From positions 1 through 22,688 of the forward strand of contig CAYQDR010000080.1 in NCBI GenBank assembly GCA_964416315.1: a DNA stretch of 22,688 nucleotides, written 5' to 3'. Position 1 is the first letter of the stretch; every line of letters begins with the position of its first letter. The translations under genes were made by a program, and so were the position numbers. Under the pieces are notes generated by a model, which was not told the origin of the DNA, made no database searches, and was given only the letters and a program-made list of their open reading frames with translations. Origin of the DNA: CAYQDR01 sp964416315. GTDB taxonomy: Bacteria; Methylomirabilota; Methylomirabilia; Rokubacteriales; DASRDR01. Positions 6,551 through 14,071 of this stretch are shown here, piece after piece.

Positions 6551-7723
6551 ATGACGGTGACGCGGCGGTCGCAGGCCTATCGCGCCCTCGAGGGGGACGG
6601 GGCGGACGCGGGAGCGCGTTCGGTCCAGGCCCTGATCATCGGCGCCGTCCTCGGGAGCGCCGCGGCCGCGATCCTCGAGACCGTCCCCGCGCTCGCCGGA
6701 CAGTACGGCGGCCTGTTTCGCGTCATCGAGGTCGCCGCCGTCCTCGTGCTGACCGTCGAGTACGCGTTGCGCCTCTGGATCGCCCCGGAGCGGGAGGCCG
6801 GCGGGGCGGCGGATCGCTGGGGCGCGCGCCTCCGGTACGCGCTGTCGCCCCTCGGGCTCATCGACCTCGCGGCGATCCTGCCCTTCGCCGTGAACCTCCT
6901 CCAGCCGATGGGCGTCGACTGGCTCCTCATCCTGCGCCTGGCCCGCCTCTTCAAGCTCGCGCGGTACACGCCGGCGCTCTCGCTCTTCGTCGCGGTCATC
7001 CGCAACGAGAGCCGCTCGCTCCTCTCGGCCCTGCTGGTGATGCTCGTCCTCCTCATCCTGGCCTCGGGGATCATGTTCGTGCTCGAGCGGGAGGCCCAGC
7101 CGGCGGTCTTCGCGAGCGTCCCGAACGCGATGTGGTGGGCCATCGTGACCATAGCCTCGGTCGGCTACGGGGACACCGTGCCGGTGACGGCGCCCGGGCG
7201 GATCTTCGCCGGCCTCGTCATGCTCCTCGGCATCGCCATGTTCGCCGTCCCCGCGGGCATCCTCGCGACGGGGTTCGCCACGGAGATCCGCAAGCGCGAC
7301 TTCATCGTCAGCTGGCAGTCGGTCGCCAGGGTGCCGCTGTTCGTCGGGCTCGACGCCACCCGCATCGCCGAGATCGCGCGGCTCCTCAAGCGCGAGGTCG
7401 TGCCGGCGCGCTACGCGATCGTCCGCCGCGGCGAGCCGGCGGACGCGATGTTCTTCATCCTCGCGGGAGACCTGGAGGTGGAGGTGCAGCCGCCGCGGCG
7501 CCTGGGGCCCGGGCAGTACTTCGGGGAGATCGCGCTCCTCCAGGACGCCGTCCGGACCGCAACCGTGACGGCGCTGACGGAGTGCCAGCTCCTGACCCTG
7601 GCCGCGGCCGACTTCCGCCGGCTCCTCGACGCCCACCCGGAGGTCCGGGCGTCGGTCACCGAGGTCGCCCGGCGCCGCCTCGCCGCCGACACGGGGGCAC
7701 CCTCGGCGGCGCCTCCCGCCTAG
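6551..7723 (+). CDS. Voltage-gated-type K+ channel with cyclic-nucleotide-binding domain
   Basis: Predicted 390-residue six-helix ion channel like MloK1. Helices fall at about 25-45 (S1), 58-75 (S2), 100-115 (S3), 125-140 (S4, with R129, R132, K135 and R138), 155-178 (S5) and 217-242 (S6). The pore loop carries the K+ selectivity filter SVGYGD (203-208). A cyclic-nucleotide-binding domain covers about 258-365, with the phosphate-binding cassette FGEIALL (324-330) and its key Arg (R335 in VRTATV). Such channels open on cAMP or cGMP binding. The stop TAG overlaps the stop of the convergent HD gene. The ribosome site is weak. The cyclase-like protein at 117-1034 is a possible but doubtful source of the ligand. 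Confidence 0.9.
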   Translation: MTVTRRSQAYRALEGDGADAGARSVQALIIGAVLGSAAAAILETVPALAGQYGGLFRVIEVAAVLVLTVEYALRLWIAPEREAGGAADRWGARLRYALSPLGLIDLAAILPFAVNLLQPMGVDWLLILRLARLFKLARYTPALSLFVAVIRNESRSLLSALLVMLVLLILASGIMFVLEREAQPAVFASVPNAMWWAIVTIASVGYGDTVPVTAPGRIFAGLVMLLGIAMFAVPAGILATGFATEIRKRDFIVSWQSVARVPLFVGLDATRIAEIARLLKREVVPARYAIVRRGEPADAMFFILAGDLEVEVQPPRRLGPGQYFGEIALLQDAVRTATVTALTECQLLTLAAADFRRLLDAHPEVRASVTEVARRRLAADTGAPSAAPPA

Positions 7724-8892
7724 GACGCCGCGTATCCCCCGAGGGGCTCTCGGCGCGCCTCGGCGGGGCCGAGCAGCCGGCAGAAGTTCCCCACCAGGAA
7801 CGGGTCGTGGAAGCTCCCGGCCCGCGCGCGGAGCACGTCGAGCGCGGCCTCGCGCGAGAGCGCCGGCCGGTACGGGCGGGCGGTGCAGACCGCGTCGTAG
7901 ACGTCCGCGACGGCCGTGAGCTGGCTCGCGAGCGTCGGCTGGCGCGGCACCTTCAGCGCGGGGTAGCTCGGCTGGCCGTCGACGCGGAGGTGATGCTCGT
8001 AGGCGACGAGCATGGACAGCGGATTCCCCGCCTGGCAGCCCGCGAGCTGCCGCGCGCCGAGCTCCGCGTGGCCCATCATGACCTTCCACTCGTCTCCGTC
8101 GAGGCGGCCGGGCTTGTTCAGGATCTCGAGCGGAATACTCAGCTTGCCCACGTCGTGCAGGAGCGCCGCGAGGCCGATCGCGTGGAGCGTCGGGCCTTCG
8201 ATTCCGAACGACCGGGCCTGGCCGAGGACGAGCAGCGAGACGTTGATCGAGTGGACGAAGGTGTACTCGTCGTGGGTCCTGAGCGGGGCCACGGGCAGCA
8301 TCACCCGTGTCGAGCGCGTGAGCGCGTCGATGAAGCCCCAGACCAGCTCGTCGAGCTTCGGGACGGCCCCGCGGCGCTCGGTGCGGAACCCGAGGAACGC
8401 GTCCATGGCCGTCTCGACCTGCGACGCGCCGAGATCCTCCCAAGCGTTCCCGTCACCGGGGAGCGCGACCTCCACCTGGCCCACGACGACGTGCGCGGTG
8501 GAGCGGGGCGTCCCGCCGGCGGCGAGCGCGTCCACCAAGTCGTGGCACTCGCCGGGCTCCAGCCCGCGGGCGAGGGTCAAGCGCTCGATGCCCCGGCGCT
8601 TGAGCGCCTTGATGACGGGCTGCTGGTGGAGCCCGCCGGCGTCCAGCGGCCGGTCGTCGACGACGAGCTCCTCGTCCAGCAGGAGGAACGTGACCGAGTC
8701 CTGCTTCCGGTCATCGCAGGCGGTCGCCAGGGCCTCGATGACCGCGCGCAGCGCCGGGACGAGGCCGTCGTGCGTCGCGCCGTAGAGTGCCCGCATGTTG
8801 ATCGCCACCGCGATCTGGGCGACCAGGCGCTCCAGCCGGGCCTGGGCGCCGAGGCCCCGCTCACCCGTGCGCGCCTGCCAGCGGCTCCTCAC
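7720..8892 (-). CDS. HD-GYP-like protein with degenerate GYP motif
   Basis: Predicted 390-residue protein. Residues about 20-127 form an N-terminal module with a counterpart in the upstream HEAT-operon gene. From about 205 there is an HD-GYP-type phosphohydrolase domain: H214, HD at 246-247 (LLHDVGK), H275, H300-H301 and D329. The signature reads HHLRVDGQPSYP instead of HHExxDGxGYP, so the Glu and Gly are lost and one residue is added. It may keep metal-dependent hydrolase activity or serve as a sensor. The GTG start at 8892 overlaps the stop of the HEAT gene (GTGA) and is preceded by GGAGGAGGT, a near-ideal ribosome site, so translation is probably coupled. Its TAG stop overlaps the stop of the convergent channel gene. 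Confidence 0.85.
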   Translation of the reverse strand: MRSRWQARTGERGLGAQARLERLVAQIAVAINMRALYGATHDGLVPALRAVIEALATACDDRKQDSVTFLLLDEELVVDDRPLDAGGLHQQPVIKALKRRGIERLTLARGLEPGECHDLVDALAAGGTPRSTAHVVVGQVEVALPGDGNAWEDLGASQVETAMDAFLGFRTERRGAVPKLDELVWGFIDALTRSTRVMLPVAPLRTHDEYTFVHSINVSLLVLGQARSFGIEGPTLHAIGLAALLHDVGKLSIPLEILNKPGRLDGDEWKVMMGHAELGARQLAGCQAGNPLSMLVAYEHHLRVDGQPSYPALKVPRQPTLASQLTAVADVYDAVCTARPYRPALSREAALDVLRARAGSFHDPFLVGNFCRLLGPAEARREPLGGYAAS

Positions 8893-9782
8893 GGCGGCAC
8901 CTCCTCCGGAGCGACCGGCGCTGCCGCGGGCGATCCCGCGCCGGCCAGGCGCCGGCAGATCTCCCGGATCGGCGCGGCCCGCGAGCGCAGCCCCTGCGCC
9001 ACCAGCGGCTGGCGCGCCGACTCCGGGTAGGACCCCAGCGACTCGAACGCGATCTGCCGCTCCTCCAGCGCCACGATCGGGATCCGCCGGTCCCGGAAGA
9101 AGCGCCCGAGGCGCGCCAGGGCCGCCGGGTCCCCGAGCTCGGCGAGCGCGTGGAGGGCGCGCACGCGGGCCTGCCGGCGGCGGCCGAACGGGTCCCAGCG
9201 GGTGAGGAGGCCCACGAGCGGCTCGACCGCGACGTCGGCCGTGGCGTGCTTGCCGGCCAGCGCGACGGCGATCTCGGCCACCTTGGGGTCGCGATCCCGC
9301 ACGACCTCGGCCAGCAGCTCGCGGGCGTCGGGCGCCCCGAACGCGAGCAGCGTCTTGAGCGCCGCGAGGCGGACCCGCGCGTCCCGGTGGCGGGCGCAGC
9401 GCCGGATCTCGGGGAGCGAGGCCCGGTCGCCCGCAGCCGTGAGCAGCACGATCATGTTGCGCAGGACGTACCACCGTTCGTCGGCCAGCCACCGCGTGGC
9501 CTCGGGCACGACGGCCGGACCCAGGACCATGAGGAGGTCGAAGATCCGGCGGCGCCGTGCCAGGCTCTGCTCGTCGTTCAGGAGGAGCACGAGGTTCGCG
9601 ACGGCGGGCGCCCCCAGACGCTCCACCAGGTGACGCGCCGCGGCCGCGCGCTCGGGCAGCGCGCCCGCGAGCGAGGCGACGAGCGCCGCCAGGACGTCCG
9701 CGCCGGCCAGCCGCCCGAGCCCCTCGGCGAGCGCCGCGGCGAGCTCCGGCGGACACTCGGGGTCCTCGCCGAGACGCCGCAC
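8889..9782 (-). CDS. HEAT-repeat protein (distal part of interrupted gene)
   Basis: Predicted 297 residues from GTG at 9782. It is helical and repetitive, with HEAT-like units such as the one around RDARVRLAALKTLLAFG and the following RDRDPKVAEIAVALAG; these repeats form protein-binding solenoids. No catalytic domain is seen. The GTG start is only the first standard start codon after an in-frame TAG at 9905-9903. The 40 codons between TAG and GTG already show coding-quality codon usage and helical protein, and the gene upstream is in the same frame. It is therefore best viewed as the C-terminal half of a roughly 915-residue protein split by an amber codon, or a true second gene with an unusual start. 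Its stop overlaps the start of the HD gene. Confidence 0.7.
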   Translation of the reverse strand: MRRLGEDPECPPELAAALAEGLGRLAGADVLAALVASLAGALPERAAAARHLVERLGAPAVANLVLLLNDEQSLARRRRIFDLLMVLGPAVVPEATRWLADERWYVLRNMIVLLTAAGDRASLPEIRRCARHRDARVRLAALKTLLAFGAPDARELLAEVVRDRDPKVAEIAVALAGKHATADVAVEPLVGLLTRWDPFGRRRQARVRALHALAELGDPAALARLGRFFRDRRIPIVALEERQIAFESLGSYPESARQPLVAQGLRSRAAPIREICRRLAGAGSPAAAPVAPEEVPP

Positions 9783-9902
9783 CGCCTCGACGATCTCGAC
9801 GGCGGGGGCGAGCTGGCCGCTCGTGAGGAAGAGGCGGTAGAGGTTCTCGAGGCGCGCGAGCAGCGCGCCGGCCGCCTCGGGCGACGCGGCGCGCCCGAGC
9901 AG

Positions 9903-11639
9903 CTAGAGCAGCGCCCACGTCGAGTGCCGCGTGAGCACGTCGTCGCCGAGCAGCTCGACCCGGTCGCCGAGGTCGGCGGCCGTCCCGGGCGCCAGCGGGT
10001 CCAGGTTGGGCAGCTCGACCGCCAGGCGCTCGAAGAGCGACTCGTGCTCCCCGGGATTGTAGCGATCGATGTCCTCCTCCCGGAACAGGACCAGCAGCTC
10101 GGCCAGGAGCGGGTCGGACCCGGATCCGGGATCCCCGCCCGCGCTCGCCGGCGGGCCCGCCAGCGCCGACAGCGTCTGGGCGAGCCTGAGCGCATGGTGC
10201 GAGAGCACCGTCCCGGCCGAGTCGAGCCGCTCGAGCGCCCTGAGGATCGTGTCGGGGGCGAACGGCGACGACAGGGCGTGCAGGGCCTCCCCGGCATGCT
10301 CGTCCGCGGCCAACGCGTGGAGCGCCGCCTGGAGGACGCCTTCGCGCATCGAGTCGGGCAGCCCCTGGACCAGCTCGGCCGTCCGCCGCGCTGCCAGCAC
10401 GCGCGCGACGCCCTCGACGGAGCCGAGGTGCGTCTGGACGGCGGCGGCCAGGCTCGCCGCGAGGACCGCCTCCCGGCCGCGCGGCGCCTCGGACCCCGAC
10501 GGCTTCCCCCGGCTGGCCCGCCCCTCCGCCTCGCGCAGCGCGCCGGAGATGAGGTCGCCGACGGCGGCGGAGTGGGGCGCGGCCTCCTCGTCCGCCGGGT
10601 CACCGAGCAGCCTCGGGACGACGTCCGCCCACAGGTCGTCCGACTCCTCCAGCGTCCCCTTCACCACCAGCGCCCGGACGATGCGGTCCTGCAGGGACTC
10701 CCGCTCGGTCGGCACTCGGACCTCGTCCGTGACCCGGATCGCCGAGTAGTCCACGAGCTGGAGCTGGATGCGCGAGACGCCGGCGGCCCCGAGCCGATCC
10801 GCGAGGGGGGCCCCGCCCTCGTGCGGGTCCTCCGTCAGGAGCTGCAGAAACGCGTCGAGCTCCGCGCGCTCGACACCCGGCTCGATCTTGAGGATGGCGA
10901 CCTGGCGCTCGAAGAGGGCGCGGGCGAGCTTCAGCGCGTGCGCGGAGTGGAGCTCCGCCCCGGCGACGAGCAGGCCCTTCTGGCTGGCGCCGACCGCGAG
11001 CGGTCCATCCCCCCCGGTCACGTCCGCGAGCCGCCGGTGGGCGGTCTCCAGGGCCGTGGCCAGCGCGGGGTGGCCCGGCGGATACGCCGCGATGTTCCAC
11101 CACGCCACGACCAGCGCGCGGATCGTCGCCGCGACGTGGAGGTCGCCGTCCACGGTCGCGCCGGCCCCGGCCGCCACCCCGGCGTCATCCGGCATCCCGC
11201 CCGGGGCGGCCGGCGCGACCCCCGCGGCGGCGAGCTGGCTCAGGAAAATGGAGCGCACGAGGGTGACCGCCGCCTCCGCCCCGCGGATCGCCCCGTCCAC
11301 GTCGGCCCGGTGGACGTGGAACAGCGGCACGGGCACCCCGTGCCGCTCGAGCGCGACGGCGCACCACTGCCCCTCGGCGACGCTGCGGCACTCGGCGAGG
11401 GTGATCTCGGGCGCGAGTCCTAGGGTCAGCTCCTCGAGGAAGGCGCGACGCAGGGAATCATCGATCTCGCTGATCGCCGCCGCGCCGGCGGGCTCCGCGG
11501 AGAGGATCCCGAGGCGCCGACGCCAGCGTATCTGCGCGACGCCGGTGACCGGCGCCGCTTCCGCCTCCGGCACGCGGCCGGCCGCCCTCACGGCGCGCTC
11601 CGGGCCCCCCGACCGCTGCGCTTCCGACCGCGTCGCCAT
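9903..11639 (-). CDS. Signalling scaffold protein, proximal part of HEAT gene
   Basis: Predicted 578 residues from ATG at 11639. I do not recognise a named family for the whole protein. Residues about 168-275 (from the AAYPPGHPAL region to AELDAFLQLLTE) match in pattern the N-terminal module of the HD protein at 7720-8892: a helix, a GHxAL-type segment, a two-strand unit with LLVAG against ELVVDD, then R-x-I/V-x-x-L and a short ELxxFL-type helix. The remainder is Ala/Leu/Glu-rich helical sequence that may be degenerate HEAT repeats. It ends at an in-frame TAG (9905-9903), after which the frame continues into the HEAT gene. It is probably first in the operon and regulated by the sigma-54-like site upstream. 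A scaffold or sensor role is inference. Confidence 0.7.
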   Translation of the reverse strand: MATRSEAQRSGGPERAVRAAGRVPEAEAAPVTGVAQIRWRRRLGILSAEPAGAAAISEIDDSLRRAFLEELTLGLAPEITLAECRSVAEGQWCAVALERHGVPVPLFHVHRADVDGAIRGAEAAVTLVRSIFLSQLAAAGVAPAAPGGMPDDAGVAAGAGATVDGDLHVAATIRALVVAWWNIAAYPPGHPALATALETAHRRLADVTGGDGPLAVGASQKGLLVAGAELHSAHALKLARALFERQVAILKIEPGVERAELDAFLQLLTEDPHEGGAPLADRLGAAGVSRIQLQLVDYSAIRVTDEVRVPTERESLQDRIVRALVVKGTLEESDDLWADVVPRLLGDPADEEAAPHSAAVGDLISGALREAEGRASRGKPSGSEAPRGREAVLAASLAAAVQTHLGSVEGVARVLAARRTAELVQGLPDSMREGVLQAALHALAADEHAGEALHALSSPFAPDTILRALERLDSAGTVLSHHALRLAQTLSALAGPPASAGGDPGSGSDPLLAELLVLFREEDIDRYNPGEHESLFERLAVELPNLDPLAPGTAADLGDRVELLGDDVLTRHSTWALL

Positions 11640-11701
11640 TACGAGGTGGTCCCCCCGTCGTTTCGGAGAGAGTCGAGTCCCTTCGCGTCCATTGGCGAGG
11701 G

Positions 11702-11717
11702 TGCAAGAAGCCAGCCC
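11702..11717 (-). promoter_or_regulatory. Sigma-54-like (-24/-12) promoter
   Basis: The minus strand reads GGGCTGGCTTCTTGCA. Against the sigma-54 consensus TGGCACG-N4-TTGCA, the GG at -24 and GC at -12 have the required 10-base separation, and GGC, the later G and TTGCA all match. Transcription would start near 11690, giving a leader of about 50 nt to the ATG at 11639. This would place the HEAT/HD operon under enhancer-dependent control. No activator gene is present in the window. Confidence 0.5.
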
Positions 11718-11842
11718 GGATGGGGCAGCGGAGCCATTTCGCTGTTGCGGCGGGAGGTTTCGAGACCTGGCAGCCGGGGCGGCGACCCGCCGAGCGGGCG
11801 GGTTCTGACCAGGGAGCTGGCCCGGGGCTGGCCAGTGAGCCC

Positions 11843-11864
11843 GCCGGCCGCCCTGCCGGCCGGC
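11843..11864 (-). terminator. Strong GC hairpin downstream of tctA
   Basis: GCCGGCCG pairs with CGGCCGGC around a 6-nt loop, an 8-bp all-GC stem about 85 bases past the tctA stop. No T-run follows. It may end or stabilise the Ttt operon transcript; the intrinsic terminator call is tentative. Confidence 0.35.
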
Positions 11865-11929
11865 CCCCGCCCGTTACACCTGCGCGTCCTGGATGATCGG
11901 CGCCGCGGGGATGTTCAGCGTCCGGACCT

Positions 11930-11948
11930 ACAGGAGCGCGCGGGTGGC
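11930..11948. repeat. 19-bp direct repeat, left copy
   Basis: ACAGGAGCGCGCGGGTGGC occurs here, ending within the tctA stop codon, and again exactly at 22361-22379 in the same orientation. The flanking bases differ at both copies. The pair brackets the whole catabolic block. Confidence 0.75.
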
Positions 11949-13450
11949 TATTCCTGGAAGGCCTTCTCGCGGCCCCGCCGGACGTTCGGCAGAATGACGA
12001 TCAGCAGGAGAGCGGTGGCGATCGCCAGCAGGGCGGCACTGAGCGGTCGCTCGATGAAGATCATCGGGTTGCCACGGGACACCGTCATCGCCCGGCGCAT
12101 GTTTTCCTCCATCATCGGCCCGAGAATGAGCCCCATCAGCATCGGGGCCGGTTCGAATCCGAGCTTGAGGAGGACATAGCCGAACAGCCCGAACCCGGCC
12201 GTGAGCAGCACGTCGAAGGTGGCGTTGTTCACCGAATAGACGCCGATGGCGCAGAACAACAGGATCGCCGGGAACAGCATGCGGTAGGGAACGCGCAGCA
12301 GCGCGACCCAGATGCCGATCAGCGGCAGGTTGATGATCACCAGCATGAGGTTGCCCAACCACATGCTGGCGATCAGCCCCCAGAACAGCTCCGGCTGTTT
12401 GGTCATCACCTGCGGCCCCGGGGCGATTCCCTGAATCAGCAGCGCGCCGATCATCATCGCCATCACGGGGTTGGATGGAATGCCGAGCGTGAGCATGGGG
12501 ATGAAGGAGGCCTGGGCCCCGGCATTGTTCGCCGATTCCGGGCCGGCCACACCCTCGATCGCGCCCCGTCCGAATCGCGACGGGTCCTTGGCGACTTTCT
12601 TCTCGACGATGTACGAGGTGAACGCACTCAACAGCGCCCCGCCGCCCGGCAGCACGCCGAGCGCCGATCCGATCGCGGTCCCGCGAGCCATCGCGGGAAA
12701 GGCCGCCCGGAGGTCCGCCCGGGTGGGCATCAGCCCGCTGACCTTCTGCGAGACGATCTCGCGCGATTCGGTGGGGCTCTCGAGATTCGCAATCACCTCG
12801 GTCAGACCGAAGAGTCCCATCGCCACGGCCACGACGCCGACCCCATCCGCGAGATTTTGGACGCCGAAGGTATAGCGCTGCGCCCCACTGGTGATGTCGG
12901 TGCCGACCAATCCGAGCAGCAGGCCGACCAGGACCACACCGATCGCCTTGAGCACCGACCCGTGCGCCAGCACCACCGCACCGACGAGGCCAACGACCAT
13001 GAGCGAGAAATACTCGGGGGCGGCGAACCTGAGCGCGATCGCGGACAGGGGGGGCGCCGCCAGGGCGATGAGCACGGTGACGACGCAGCCGGCGAAGAAC
13101 GAGCCGATCGCGGCGACGGCGAGCGCCGCCCCGGCCCGCCCCTGCCGCGCCATCTGGTGACCGTCCAGACAGGTCACCACCGCGGACGACTCGCCGGGAA
13201 TGTTGACAAGGATCGCCGTCGTCGAGCCGCCGTACTGCGAGCCGTAATAGATGCCGGCGAGCATGATGATCGCGGTGGTCGGCGGAAGCGTGAACGTGAT
13301 CGGCAGCAACATCGCCATCGTGGCCAGCGGCCCGATACCGGGCAACACGCCGATCAACGTTCCGACCATCGCGCCGATGAAGCAGAACAGGACATTGGTC
13401 GGCGTGAAGGTGACGCTCAGCCCGAGGCCAAGGTTGGCGATCAGATCCAT
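11948..13450 (-). CDS. tctA: Tripartite tricarboxylate transporter, large permease (TctA)
   Basis: Predicted 500-residue integral membrane protein, the usual TctA length, with about twelve hydrophobic helices. Two family signatures are clear: the N-terminal LPGIGP followed by YYGSQYGGSTTAILVNIPG, and the second-half equivalent LGVLPGGGALLSAF with LTLGIPSNPVMAMM. TctA and TctB form the ion-coupled permease that receives a carboxylate from the periplasmic TctC receptor. The ATG at 13450 overlaps the end of tctB by ten bases, implying coupled translation; an upstream extension to 13546 shadows tctB. Codon usage looks somewhat less GC-extreme than in the HEAT genes to the left. The stop TAG overlaps the 19-bp repeat. 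Substrate cannot be told from the sequence. Confidence 0.93.
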   Translation of the reverse strand: MDLIANLGLGLSVTFTPTNVLFCFIGAMVGTLIGVLPGIGPLATMAMLLPITFTLPPTTAIIMLAGIYYGSQYGGSTTAILVNIPGESSAVVTCLDGHQMARQGRAGAALAVAAIGSFFAGCVVTVLIALAAPPLSAIALRFAAPEYFSLMVVGLVGAVVLAHGSVLKAIGVVLVGLLLGLVGTDITSGAQRYTFGVQNLADGVGVVAVAMGLFGLTEVIANLESPTESREIVSQKVSGLMPTRADLRAAFPAMARGTAIGSALGVLPGGGALLSAFTSYIVEKKVAKDPSRFGRGAIEGVAGPESANNAGAQASFIPMLTLGIPSNPVMAMMIGALLIQGIAPGPQVMTKQPELFWGLIASMWLGNLMLVIINLPLIGIWVALLRVPYRMLFPAILLFCAIGVYSVNNATFDVLLTAGFGLFGYVLLKLGFEPAPMLMGLILGPMMEENMRRAMTVSRGNPMIFIERPLSAALLAIATALLLIVILPNVRRGREKAFQE

Positions 13451-13893
13451 CGCGGCCACACCGGCATGGGAAGTCCGAGGAACCGGTGAAAGAGGACCAC
13501 GGCGAACGCCGTGAGCGCCGCGCCGACGACGATTGCTTCCTTCCATCGACGCTCGCGGGCGGCGAACCCCGCGGCCAGGACCAGCACAAGGCTCGCCAAG
13601 ACCAGGCCGCCGCCCTCGATCAACAGCCCGAACAGCGCGAAGGATCCCAGCACCACCCCGAGGGGCCGCTTTCGCGCGGCCTCGAGGCGCGGACCTCGGA
13701 CGACAAGCGACCGGGCGATGAGGATGACTCCGATGCCGGCGATCATCCAGGAGACCACCGTCGGGATGTACGCCGGTCCCATGCGGAAGGCGGTTCCCAT
13801 GGGCAGACGGCGGATCAGGACCCAGCCGAGGATCCCGATGCCGAACAGCAACACGCCCGCCGCCAAGTCCTGCGGATTCTTGACCCGGAGCAT
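13441..13893 (-). CDS. tctB: Tripartite tricarboxylate transporter, small permease (TctB)
   Basis: Predicted 150-residue membrane protein with four hydrophobic helices (about 10-30, 42-62, 78-108 split by a short polar turn, and 120-140), as expected for TctB. The ATG at 13893 (MLRVKNPQDLAAG) is preceded by GGGGAGGAC at a suitable distance. The frame extends upstream to 14139, but that part is Arg/Pro-rich and looks non-coding. It overlaps tctA by ten bases and follows the crotonase gene after 178 bases. With tctA and the receptor gene it completes a Ttt system. Confidence 0.85.
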   Translation of the reverse strand: MLRVKNPQDLAAGVLLFGIGILGWVLIRRLPMGTAFRMGPAYIPTVVSWMIAGIGVILIARSLVVRGPRLEAARKRPLGVVLGSFALFGLLIEGGGLVLASLVLVLAAGFAARERRWKEAIVVGAALTAFAVVLFHRFLGLPMPVWPRWI

Positions 13894-14034
13894 CTCCCAG
13901 ACGTCCTCCCCGCCTCTCCGCTCGAGGACCTTCGTTCCGGAGGCGCCTTCGGGAATGCCGGACGTCAGTGGAGGGGCGAGCCGCCTGGCAGGGGCGCGAG
14001 CCGCGCCCCGGGTCGGTCGGAAGCGCCGGCGACG

Positions 14035-14061
14035 GCCGCCGCCAGTCGTCCGGGCGGCGGC
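14035..14061 (-). terminator. 9-bp GC hairpin between crotonase and tctB
   Basis: GCCGCCGCC pairs perfectly with GGCGGCGGC around a 9-nt loop, starting 10 bases after the crotonase stop on the minus strand. No T-run follows, so it may set the ratio of enzyme to permease transcripts by attenuation or protection rather than fully terminate. Confidence 0.4.
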
Positions 14062-14071
14062 GATCCGGGGC

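Larger units (their letters stand above)
11640..11947. other. Intergenic region with sigma-54-like site and hairpin
   Basis: About 300 bases lie between the stop of tctA and the start of the HEAT operon, both on the minus strand. It contains a sigma-54-like promoter (11702-11717), an 8-bp GC stem (11843-11850 with 11857-11864), and one copy of a 19-bp direct repeat (11930-11948). A short minus-strand stretch just past the repeat (about 11928-11878) reads TLNIPAAPIIQDAQV and then TAA, which looks like the C-terminus of a lost gene that I cannot identify. No complete gene is supported. Confidence 0.5.

Noticed and set aside
5816..8443. Long minus-strand frame antisense to the channel and diiron genes
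   Set aside because: Low-complexity Arg/Asp/Glu/Pro composition. The plus-strand genes here have clear domains and catalytic motifs.
5758..9030. Very long plus-strand open frame (over 1000 codons)
   Set aside because: It runs out of phase across the diiron gene, a transposase relic, the channel gene and antisense to the HD gene. Its product is Arg/Pro/Gly-rich with no domain, a GC-rich shadow frame.
9150..11423. Long plus-strand frame antisense to the HEAT operon
   Set aside because: Low-complexity product typical of antisense frames in high-GC DNA. The minus-strand genes have coupled starts, a ribosome site and recognisable domains.
7720..11639. Genome-wide TAG reassignment as explanation of the split gene
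   Set aside because: The channel, HD and tctA genes all end in TAG at family-appropriate lengths, so TAG acts as a stop here.
11640..11880. Riboswitch (for example cyclic di-GMP type) before the HEAT operon
   Set aside because: Some hairpins are visible, but I could not match the conserved core of any riboswitch class.
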